Below, in pieces: positions 6,802 through 13,586 of a stretch of 13,586 nt of DNA. A model generated the notes under the pieces. The model made no database searches. It saw only the letters and a list, made by a program, of their open reading frames with translations, and was not told where the DNA came from. Every line of letters begins with the position of its first letter. Position 1 is the first letter of the stretch. The translations under genes and the position numbers were made by a program. The DNA comes from Clostridiaceae bacterium (lineage in GTDB: Bacteria > Bacillota > Clostridia > Oscillospirales > Acutalibacteraceae): assembly GCA_016295895.1 (NCBI GenBank), contig JAEDKI010000036.1:1-13586 (forward strand), given 5' to 3'.

Positions 6802-8322
6802 ATGGATAAGAATAAAATTATTTTTGAATGGCATAGCCTTGTTAAAGACCTTGTCAGAAATGTGTGGGTAATCATTCTCTCTGCGCTGATAGGTCTTATG
6901 GGCATATATATTGCGTCCTACAGTGTATATTCTCCCGAATATACCTCAAGCGCAACTCTTGTCGTTACCGCCAAGGCGAATACTCAGGGAAAAACCTATT
7001 CAATGGTTTCCGTCTCTTCGGAAATGGCAAATGTTTATACAAATGTTTTTGTTCAGCAGCTTATGAAAACAAAGGCTGCCGAAAGAGCCGGAATGGAAAG
7101 CTTTGACGGAAAAATCAGCGCTTCCGTCCTTTCGGAAACGAACCTGCTTGAACTGAAAGTAACCGCAAAAAACCCTCATACGGCTTATGTGCTAATCAAA
7201 GCGGTGCTGGAAGTCTATCCCGAAATCTCGGAGAAAATTTTTGATAATTCCACTATTTCCGTTATCAAGCAGCCGTCTGTGCCTTTTTCGCCGTCAAACA
7301 GAATTACGGAGGCAAACAAAAAAATAATCGTGCTTGCCTGCATGGCGGCTACGGCGGCAGCAATTGTCGTTTTGTCCCTGCTGAGAGACACGGTTAAAAA
7401 TGAGGAGGCATTCAAGTCAAAAATAGATGCAAAGCTTTTGGGCTCGGTCGTTCACGAAAGCAAGAGGCTGACGGTTCAGGATTATATTAACAAGAAGAAA
7501 AAAGGATTGCTGATTTACAATAACGCCTTCATCAGCCTTAAATTTGCCGAGAGCTTTCAGAAATTGGCCGCAAAGCTCGAACACATCAAAAAGCGTGGAG
7601 GCGGAAAGGTTTTTGCGGTAACGAGCGTTTCGGAGAACGAGGGAAAATCCACCGTTGCTTCAAACATTGCGCTTTCTCTTGCAAGCCGTGGATACAGAGT
7701 TGTTCTTTTTGACCTTGACGCCAAAAAGCCTGCTCTCTATAAAATTTTCAATCAGTCATACGAGAAATATTACGAGCTTGGCGAGCTTATGAACCGTGAG
7801 ATAAAATTCGGAGAGTTCAGGCTCAGAAAGTTTAAAAATACATCGCTCTATCTTGCGCTCAACACCAAGCCTTATCCCGATTCACGCAAATGGCTTGAAA
7901 ACGGAATGGCAGAAAAAATCATTAATGTTACCAAGGAAAAAGCCGATTTTGTTATCATCGATACCGCACCGATGGCGGTTGATTCCTCGGTTACGGATAT
8001 TGCAAAAATTGCCGATAATACCCTGCTTGTTGTCAGAACGGACGAGGTTTCGGTTTCGGATATCAACGATGCAATAATAACCCTTGGCGAAGTCGGCGGA
8101 AATGTTGCGGGCTGTGTCTTAAACGATGTTTATCCCGAGCTGTCCCTGATAAAATTCAACGGCGCCGACGAGAGCGGGCAATATTACGGCAAGGATTACG
8201 GCAAATACGGTAAGTACGGAAAGTACGGAAAGTACGGTAAATACGGTAAAAATCAAAGCAAATACGGCGGATATTCTTATTTCCCGGAAGATCCCGACGA
8301 TAAAGAAACTGCTGAGGAGTAA
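6802..8322 (+). CDS. Wzz/BY-kinase fusion 1, divergent kinase domain, YGK-repeat tail
   Basis: A 506-residue polysaccharide co-polymerase/tyrosine-autokinase fusion. An N-terminal Wzz-like domain lies between two membrane helices (about 20-38 and 174-194) with a Pro-rich QPSVPFSPSN (157-166) before the second helix. The cytoplasmic ATPase domain has Walker A ENEGKST (278-284), Walker A' LFDLDAKKP (302-310) and Walker B VIIDTAP (384-390). Walker A' ends in Lys where most family members have Arg (DxDxR). The helix that normally carries EX2RX2R reads ESFQKLA (250-256), so both arginines are missing. The tail (461-493) has 11 tyrosines, including six tandem YGK units (466-483), the likely autophosphorylation cluster. 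Start is ATG 6802; the frame is open further upstream but only inside the previous gene. Substrate of CpsB is inferred from position. Confidence 0.9.
   Translation: MDKNKIIFEWHSLVKDLVRNVWVIILSALIGLMGIYIASYSVYSPEYTSSATLVVTAKANTQGKTYSMVSVSSEMANVYTNVFVQQLMKTKAAERAGMESFDGKISASVLSETNLLELKVTAKNPHTAYVLIKAVLEVYPEISEKIFDNSTISVIKQPSVPFSPSNRITEANKKIIVLACMAATAAAIVVLSLLRDTVKNEEAFKSKIDAKLLGSVVHESKRLTVQDYINKKKKGLLIYNNAFISLKFAESFQKLAAKLEHIKKRGGGKVFAVTSVSENEGKSTVASNIALSLASRGYRVVLFDLDAKKPALYKIFNQSYEKYYELGELMNREIKFGEFRLRKFKNTSLYLALNTKPYPDSRKWLENGMAEKIINVTKEKADFVIIDTAPMAVDSSVTDIAKIADNTLLVVRTDEVSVSDINDAIITLGEVGGNVAGCVLNDVYPELSLIKFNGADESGQYYGKDYGKYGKYGKYGKYGKYGKNQSKYGGYSYFPEDPDDKETAEE
8182..8279 (+). repeat. 9-bp coding repeats encoding a Tyr-Gly-Lys tail
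   Basis: Six perfect-in-phase copies of TAC-GGN-AAR at 8197-8250, plus an earlier partial copy at 8185-8193 and a degenerate stretch to 8279. Third-position variation (GGC/GGT/GGA, AAA/AAG) shows the copies are not all very recent. Copy number changes by slippage would keep the reading frame and change only the number of tyrosines. Confidence 0.85.
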
Positions 8323-8355
8323 TGTTATAAATCAACCGAAGGATGAAAACGAATA

Positions 8356-9861
8356 ATGAATCAGACCGAAAACATGAATAAAGAACCCGAGAAAATTGAC
8401 GAGATAAAGATAAAAATATATCTCAGCGATTTTTTTAAGGGAATCAAGAAATTCTGGTGGCTCTGCGTTGCCCTTGCGGTCGCAGTCGGCGGCTTCAAGC
8501 TGACTGTCGGCTATCTGAATTTTACCCCGAGCTACACCACCTCTGCGATATGCACAGTCAGCACGCAGAACAGTTCCGCAACCATAGGCGGCATTTCTTT
8601 TTATTCTTTTTACTATGACAGTTCAACCGCTTCTCAGATTGCCAAAACTTTTCCTCATATCTTGAACAGCAATATTCTTCAGGAGGCAATTTGTGAGGAT
8701 CTCGGAATCCCCGCTTTGACGGCAACTCTGTCCGTTTCCTGCGTTTCGGATTCTAATATGATAACGATTACCTCAACGGGCAGCGACCCGAAAAAAGCCT
8801 ATGATATTCTGCTGTCGGCAATCAAAAATTTTCCCGATGCCGCAAAATATGTTGTCGGAAACATCAGGATGACGGTTATTTCGGATGCCTACATTCCCGC
8901 AGAGCCATCAAACAGCAATTCATTTGTCAAAACTGCCGTCAAATGGGCTTTGATCGGCTTTGCACTGGGGCTTGCATGGATAGTTTTCTATGTCTTTCAG
9001 CGCAGCACGATCAGAACGAAAAAGGATGTTAAATCCGAGCTTAACATTGAAGCTGTCGGAACAGTTCCGCAGGTTTCGTTCAAAAAGCATTCAAAGCAGG
9101 TTAATCAGTCGGTGCTTCTGACTAATCCGAAAATCGGCAGCGGTTTTCTTGAATCGGTGCGTGTTATGAGAAACACCTTTATCAATTCACTTGAGCCGCA
9201 GGAAAAGGTTGTCATGGTGACCAGCACCGCCCCCGGCGAAGGAAAAACAACGGTCATAACAAACCTTGCGCTTTCGCTTGCGGACTGCGGAAAAAACGTG
9301 CTTCTGGTTGATGCGGATATCCGCAATCCGAGCGTTGCACCCCTGCTCGATATTGATCCCGATCAGCTTGAGATTTCCGTGGAGACGGAGCTTTATTCAA
9401 TTTCCCGCCTTGAGGAATATAAAATTTCCTATATGTTTTTTAAGGATTCCGACGAAGTAAAAAGCAAAAGAATGAATGCGGAGCACATCAGGAAAGCGTT
9501 TGATTCGGTGCGTGAAAAATACGATTATATTCTTGTTGATACTCCGCCCTGCGGGCTGATTTCCGATGCGCTTTTCATCGCTCAGGCATCCGACGCCGCC
9601 CTGTATGTCGTTCTTCAGGATTCCGTCAGGGTTTCAAAGATCCGAAGCGGTCTTGATAATCTCATGTCATCAAACATCAGAGTTATCGGCGGTATTCTTA
9701 ACGGAGCGCTTTCGGGAATCACGGGCTACGGTTATAATTACGGCTATGGCTACGGTTACGGTAAATACGGCTATGGCGGCTATAAATACGGCAAGTACGG
9801 TTACGGCTACGGCAAATACGGCTACGGCAATAAGCGCAAAAAAAAGAAAGATAACGATTGA
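8356..9861 (+). CDS. Wzz/BY-kinase fusion 2, canonical kinase, Tyr/Gly-rich tail
   Basis: A 501-residue paralogue of the preceding gene. A cytoplasmic N-terminus (1-33) leads into two membrane helices (about 34-52 and 193-213) that bracket a Wzz-like extracellular region. The ATPase domain has the canonical Walker A APGEGKTT (292-299), Walker A' LVDADIRNP (317-325) with the DxDxR form, and Walker B ILVDTPP (392-398). The oligomerisation motif EX2RX2R is intact (E266, R269, R272). Between Walker A' and B the usual GxxPPNPxELL-like loop is not recognisable; an acidic stretch (about 333-370) takes its place. The tail (458-490) holds 15 tyrosines alternating with glycine and lysine, ending in KRKKKK. 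Start ATG 8356 has only a weak GAAGGA about 12 nt ahead, so translation may depend on coupling across the 33-nt gap. Active autokinase is the likely role. Confidence 0.92.
   Translation: MNQTENMNKEPEKIDEIKIKIYLSDFFKGIKKFWWLCVALAVAVGGFKLTVGYLNFTPSYTTSAICTVSTQNSSATIGGISFYSFYYDSSTASQIAKTFPHILNSNILQEAICEDLGIPALTATLSVSCVSDSNMITITSTGSDPKKAYDILLSAIKNFPDAAKYVVGNIRMTVISDAYIPAEPSNSNSFVKTAVKWALIGFALGLAWIVFYVFQRSTIRTKKDVKSELNIEAVGTVPQVSFKKHSKQVNQSVLLTNPKIGSGFLESVRVMRNTFINSLEPQEKVVMVTSTAPGEGKTTVITNLALSLADCGKNVLLVDADIRNPSVAPLLDIDPDQLEISVETELYSISRLEEYKISYMFFKDSDEVKSKRMNAEHIRKAFDSVREKYDYILVDTPPCGLISDALFIAQASDAALYVVLQDSVRVSKIRSGLDNLMSSNIRVIGGILNGALSGITGYGYNYGYGYGYGKYGYGGYKYGKYGYGYGKYGYGNKRKKKKDND
9727..9825 (+). 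repeat. Degenerate 6-bp coding repeats encoding a Tyr-Gly tail
   Basis: Alternating TAY-GGY codons with interspersed AAR codons at 9727-9825 encode YGYG and YGKYG units. The pattern is more degenerate than the 9-bp array of the upstream paralogue and uses a different unit (YG rather than YGK). The two tails may therefore have expanded separately. The array is followed by an 8-A run (9838-9845) inside the KRKKKK codons. Confidence 0.82.
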
Positions 9862-9872
9862 AAGGAGCCAAG

Positions 9873-11615
9873 ATGAAAAAAACCGGGAATTACGGAAAAC
9901 TCTTTCGCAGCATGGCAAAAGAGTGGAAATGGATGTTCGGATATATCGGACGGTATAAATATATCCTTGTGCTGTATATAATTCTCGGGCTTCTTGCTTC
10001 GGCAATGTCTCTTGGCACTTCGGTTGCCTCGAAATATCTTATTGACGCCGTTGTTCAGCATTCAGGCTCTGAACTTCCAAAATATATCAGCCTTGCGGTC
10101 GGACTTGCCGTGTTTCAGTATGTTTTTCAGGCGCTCAGCTCATGGATGACCTCCGTTGTCAGCAGTAAGGTCAATAATGAAATAAGGCAGGAAATTTATA
10201 CCCACATAATATCCGCAGAATGGGAGGATATCGGAGCGTTTCATTCGGGCGATCTGCTCAACAGGCTTGAGGGCGACGCTTCAACCGTTTCTGCGGGGGT
10301 TATCGGCTTCATTCCGAGCGCATTCACGAGGGCGGCACAGTTTTTCGGCGCTTTCGCCGTAGTTTTTTATTACGATAAAACCATGGCGTTTCTTGCGCTC
10401 ATGAGCGCACCGTTTCTGTTCTTTTCTTCAAGATTCCTGCTGAAAAATATCAGAAAATTCAACCGTAAGAGCAGAGAGCTTAACGGCAAGATTCTGTCTT
10501 ATTCCGAAGAATCCATGCAGAATCTGCAAACCGTCAAGGCGTTTGATCTGACAAAGCAGTATTCCGAAAATTTCAGGGCTCTGCTTGAGGAATACCGTTC
10601 AACCCGCCTTGCCTATGATAAATTCAGCATTCTGACAACTCTGTGTCTTTCTCTTTTGGGCATGGTTGTTTCCTATTCCTGCTACGGCTGGGGCATATAC
10701 CGCCTTTGGCAGGGAGCGATATCGTTCGGAACAATGACAATGTTTTTGCAGATTTCGGGTATGCTGACCTCCTCTTTCAGCGCCCTTGCCTCTCTTGCTC
10801 CGACGGCGGTTTCAACTGCGACCGCCGCAGGCAGAATCATGGAGGTCACCTGCTTCAACGAAGAAAAGGACGGCGACAGCGAAAAAGCGCTTGAAATCCT
10901 TGAAGAATCCCGTGAAACGGGAGTAGAGCTTATTTTTGACGGGGTATCTTTTGCTTACAGGGACAGCGATGATCCCGTGCTGAACGAGGTTTCGATTTTT
11001 GCAAAGCCGGGAGAAACAATCGCTCTTGTCGGCCCCTCGGGAGAGGGAAAAACAACCGTTTTAAAGCTTATCCTCGGAATTGTCAAGCCGAGCGGCGGCA
11101 GAATTTATCTGAAATCCGAATCGGGCAAGACGATAGATATTTCCGACAGCACAAGGCGGTTCTGCTCCTATGTTCCTCAGGAGGTCAATGCGTTTTCGGG
11201 AACGGTTGCGGAGAATCTCAGAATGGTCTGCCCCGAGGCGGACGATGAGCAGCTTATTGAAGCGCTGAAAGCGGCGGATCTTGCCGATTTTGTTCTCTCA
11301 CTTCCCGACGGTTTAAACAGCGTTGTCGAAGAAAACGGAGCGAATTTCTCCCGTGGCCAGCTTCAGAGGCTTGCAATAGCAAGAGCATTGCTTAAAAATT
11401 CTCTGATACTTATTATGGATGAAACAACCTCTGCGCTTGATATTGATACCGAGGGCAGAGTGCTGAAAAATATTATGATTGCCGATCCGGCGAGGATATG
11501 TATTATAACGACTCACAGAAAAAGCATGCTGAAATACTGTGACAGAGTGTATGAAATAAATTCCGAGGGTAATGTGGAGGAAAAACAGCAAAGGAATGGT
11601 CAGAGTGAAAGCTAA
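9873..11615 (+). CDS. ABC exporter (fused permease-ATPase, MsbA/PglK-like)
   Basis: A 580-residue half-transporter, expected to work as a homodimer. A membrane domain of about six helices (about 31-320) precedes the nucleotide-binding domain (about 350-560). Visible motifs are Walker A GPSGEGKTT (387-395, K393), Q-loop VPQE with Q436, signature FSRGQ (492-496) where many family members have LSGGQ, Walker B LILIMDE (511-517) and the switch H548 in TTHR. Family members export lipids, peptides or lipid-linked oligosaccharides. Beside a PglF-type dehydratase and Wzz/BY-kinase genes, a flippase role like that of PglK is plausible but unproven. ATG 9873 is chosen over an in-frame TTG at 9858 because AAAGGAG (9861-9867) sits 5 nt before it. 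It begins 11 nt after the kinase 2 stop and overlaps the next gene. Confidence 0.9.
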   Translation: MKKTGNYGKLFRSMAKEWKWMFGYIGRYKYILVLYIILGLLASAMSLGTSVASKYLIDAVVQHSGSELPKYISLAVGLAVFQYVFQALSSWMTSVVSSKVNNEIRQEIYTHIISAEWEDIGAFHSGDLLNRLEGDASTVSAGVIGFIPSAFTRAAQFFGAFAVVFYYDKTMAFLALMSAPFLFFSSRFLLKNIRKFNRKSRELNGKILSYSEESMQNLQTVKAFDLTKQYSENFRALLEEYRSTRLAYDKFSILTTLCLSLLGMVVSYSCYGWGIYRLWQGAISFGTMTMFLQISGMLTSSFSALASLAPTAVSTATAAGRIMEVTCFNEEKDGDSEKALEILEESRETGVELIFDGVSFAYRDSDDPVLNEVSIFAKPGETIALVGPSGEGKTTVLKLILGIVKPSGGRIYLKSESGKTIDISDSTRRFCSYVPQEVNAFSGTVAENLRMVCPEADDEQLIEALKAADLADFVLSLPDGLNSVVEENGANFSRGQLQRLAIARALLKNSLILIMDETTSALDIDTEGRVLKNIMIADPARICIITTHRKSMLKYCDRVYEINSEGNVEEKQQRNGQSES

Positions 11616-13586
11616 AGATAAAAAAAGAAGACCCGGAAAGCTCCGTTTTGAGAAATGGAGACTGACTGCGCTCCTCTTGGCTGCCTACGACATTTTTGCA
11701 ACCAATTTTTCATATTTTCTTGCCCTGCTGATAAGGTTTGACGGTAAGGTTTCCGAAATTCCGGATTATTATCTTAAAGCGTATCTTGATTTTGTTCCCA
11801 TATATTCGGTGCTATGCCTTGCCGTTTTCGTTGCGGCAAGAATGTATAAGAGCGTCTGGAAATATGCGAGCATCAATGAGGCGGTAAGGACGGCTTTCGG
11901 AAGTGCATTTGCATCATTTCTTCACATCCTGCTCATAACGGTTTGGTTTGCAAGAATGCCGCTGTCCTATTATTTATGGGGCTCCTGTTTCCAGTTCATT
12001 CTGCTGATTGCAGTCCGTTTTTCTTACCGATTCTTCCAGTTTGAAACCCGCCGCTTCAGGAATCATGAAAGCTCAAAATCGGCTCACCGTGTTATGATAA
12101 TCGGAGCAGGCGAAGCGGGTCAGATGCTTCTCAGAAGCGTGCTGAGAGATCCGTCATCGTCAGACAAGGTAATCTGCATTATTGACGATAACACTAACAA
12201 ATGGAACAGGTATATTGAAGGGATACCCATCGTCGGCGGCAGAGACGATATATTATGTAATGTTGAAAAGAATAAAATAGACAAAATATATATTGCCATC
12301 CCGAGCGCACCGAGAGAGAGCAAGAGAGATATCATAAACATCTGCGAGGAAACGAACTGCGAGATTAAAAATCTTCCCGATTTTTATCAGTATGCCAACA
12401 GCGATGTTACAGTCGGCTCAATGAGAGATGTTTCGTTTGAGGACCTTCTGGGCAGAGAACCGCTCAGAACCGATATGCAGGAGGTTTACTCCCTTATTAA
12501 AGGCAAAACAATCCTTGTAACGGGAGGCGGCGGCTCAATAGGAAGCGAGCTTTGCAGGCAGATTGCCGCCCATGAGCCGAAAAGGCTTGTTATATTTGAT
12601 ATTTACGAGAATAACGCCTATGCGATTCAGCAGGAGCTGAAAATAAAATATCCCAAAATGAATCTGACCGTGCTTATCGGCTCTGTCAGGGATTCAAGAC
12701 GGCTTGACGAGGTTTTCAAACGCTTCAAGCCCGATATCGTCTATCATGCGGCGGCTCATAAGCATGTTCCTCTCATGGAAAACAGCCCCTGCGAAGCGAT
12801 AAAGAATAATGTTATCGGAACATATAAGACCGCATATGCGGCGATGATGAACGGCTGCAAGCGTTTTGTCCTCATCAGCACGGACAAGGCGGTTAACCCC
12901 ACGAATATTATGGGCGCAAGCAAACGCCTTTGCGAAATGATAATTCAGGCGTTTGACCGAAGCATAAAGGAAAAGAAGCCCGAAAACATTCCAAAGCTTT
13001 TCACTCATTTTGAGGCGGATTACAAAGAATATTGCTGCACCGAATTTCCCGAAAATGTCTCAACGGAGTTTGTTGCGGTTCGCTTCGGCAACGTTCTCGG
13101 CTCCAACGGCTCGGTTGTCCCTCTGTTCAAACAGCAGATTGAAAGAGGCGGCCCCGTCACGGTCACTCATCCCGATATCGTGAGATATTTTATGACCATT
13201 CCCGAGGCGGTTTCTCTCGTGCTTCTTGCGGGAGCTTATGCTCACGGCGGCGAAATCTTCGTGCTCGACATGGGTTCGCCCGTCAAGATTGAAACGCTTG
13301 CAAGGAATCTTATCAAGCTTTCGGGGCTGAAGCCCGATGTTGATATCAAGATTGAATATACGGGGCTCAGACCCGGCGAAAAGCTCTACGAAGAAACGCT
13401 TATGGCAGAGGAGGGGCTGAAAACCACTCCCAATAAACTGATTTTTATCGGAAATCCGATTCCTTTTGATGCCGAAGAATTCCGTGACGGAATCGAAAAG
13501 CTGATGAGCGCGGCTTACAAAAACAGCGGCGAAATAAGAGAGCTTGTCGAAAAAATCGTTCCGACTTATTCGGTAAAAGAAAAAGA
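11596..13586 (+). CDS. CapD/FlaA1/PglF-type nucleotide-sugar 4,6-dehydratase (C-terminus cut by window edge)
   Basis: At least 663 residues, no stop before the edge; the sequence is near the usual end of the family. Four membrane helices (about 24-46, 67-86, 104-118, 125-142) lead into a first Rossmann domain with GAGEAG (170-175). The catalytic Rossmann/SDR domain follows with TGGGGSIGSE (309-318), STDKAVNPTN (428-437), MGASKR (439-444), RFGNVLGS (496-503) and LRPGEKLYEE (591-600). The active-site Tyr of classical SDRs is Met (M439), as is typical of long-form UDP-GlcNAc 4,6-dehydratases such as PglF. These make the 4-keto-6-deoxy sugar used for bacillosamine or fucosamine-type residues. A stretch of roughly 30 residues (about 457-490) looks inserted before EFVAVRFGN. 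The start is ATG 11596, overlapping the exporter by 20 nt; GTG 11605, with AAGGA 9 nt ahead, is an alternative. Confidence 0.9.
   Translation, partial: MVRVKAKDKKRRPGKLRFEKWRLTALLLAAYDIFATNFSYFLALLIRFDGKVSEIPDYYLKAYLDFVPIYSVLCLAVFVAARMYKSVWKYASINEAVRTAFGSAFASFLHILLITVWFARMPLSYYLWGSCFQFILLIAVRFSYRFFQFETRRFRNHESSKSAHRVMIIGAGEAGQMLLRSVLRDPSSSDKVICIIDDNTNKWNRYIEGIPIVGGRDDILCNVEKNKIDKIYIAIPSAPRESKRDIINICEETNCEIKNLPDFYQYANSDVTVGSMRDVSFEDLLGREPLRTDMQEVYSLIKGKTILVTGGGGSIGSELCRQIAAHEPKRLVIFDIYENNAYAIQQELKIKYPKMNLTVLIGSVRDSRRLDEVFKRFKPDIVYHAAAHKHVPLMENSPCEAIKNNVIGTYKTAYAAMMNGCKRFVLISTDKAVNPTNIMGASKRLCEMIIQAFDRSIKEKKPENIPKLFTHFEADYKEYCCTEFPENVSTEFVAVRFGNVLGSNGSVVPLFKQQIERGGPVTVTHPDIVRYFMTIPEAVSLVLLAGAYAHGGEIFVLDMGSPVKIETLARNLIKLSGLKPDVDIKIEYTGLRPGEKLYEETLMAEEGLKTTPNKLIFIGNPIPFDAEEFRDGIEKLMSAAYKNSGEIRELVEKIVPTYSVKEK

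Noticed and set aside
9838..9861. Possible programmed -1 frameshift at the A-run near the end of kinase 2 (A AAA AAG in phase).
   Set aside because: The -1 frame hits a stop within three codons and there is no downstream hairpin, so a shift would change only the last few residues. The run is explained by the polylysine tail.
9670..10005. A 111-codon minus-strand reading frame with a hydrophobic product.
   Set aside because: It is the antisense of the Tyr/Gly repeat region and of the exporter start, with no ribosome site; its hydrophobicity comes from reverse-complemented TAC/GGC codons.

Overview
This window looks like chromosome from a Gram-positive Firmicute of the class Clostridia, most likely a gut Ruminococcaceae/Oscillospiraceae-type organism. 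The evidence is moderate GC content, strong GGAGG-type ribosome binding sites, sigma-A-like promoters, a PgcA-type phosphoglucomutase, a CpsB-type PHP phosphatase and a probable sortase sorting signal. No tRNA, rRNA, CRISPR array, transposase or phage gene is visible. The species assignment is inference; I had no database.

Layout. (1) Positions 23-2815, minus strand: a three-gene unit transcribed leftward. It encodes a secreted beta-propeller-like protein, a membrane-anchored protein with a DUF4474-like domain, and a PHP-family phosphoesterase that starts at TTG. (2) Positions 2816-3050: a divergent promoter region with a good promoter on each strand and an inverted repeat between them. (3) Positions 3051-5069, plus strand: an alpha-phosphoglucomutase gene, then a 76-residue protein that looks like a signal peptide joined almost directly to a sortase signal (SPDTG, hydrophobic helix, basic tail), then a strong rho-independent terminator. 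(4) Positions 5146 to the right edge, plus strand: a new promoter and a tightly packed operon for a surface polysaccharide or glycan. Its order is CpsB-like tyrosine phosphatase, membrane-anchored protein with three Ig-like (DUF5011-like) domains, two consecutive Wzz/BY-kinase fusion proteins, a fused ABC exporter, and a CapD/FlaA1/PglF-type nucleotide-sugar 4,6-dehydratase that runs off the window.

How it fits together. The mutase can supply glucose-1-phosphate for nucleotide sugars. The dehydratase would make a 4-keto-6-deoxy-type UDP-sugar. The Wzz/BY-kinase proteins and CpsB would form the phosphorylation/dephosphorylation switch that controls chain length or export. The ABC exporter could flip a lipid-linked glycan, as PglK does, but its substrate is not shown by the sequence. 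The most unusual feature is the pair of BY-kinases. Both end in Tyr/Gly/Lys repeat tails. The second has canonical Walker motifs and the EX2RX2R oligomerisation motif. The first keeps Walker A and B but lacks the arginines of that motif and has an altered Walker A'. This suggests a specialised heteromeric pair.
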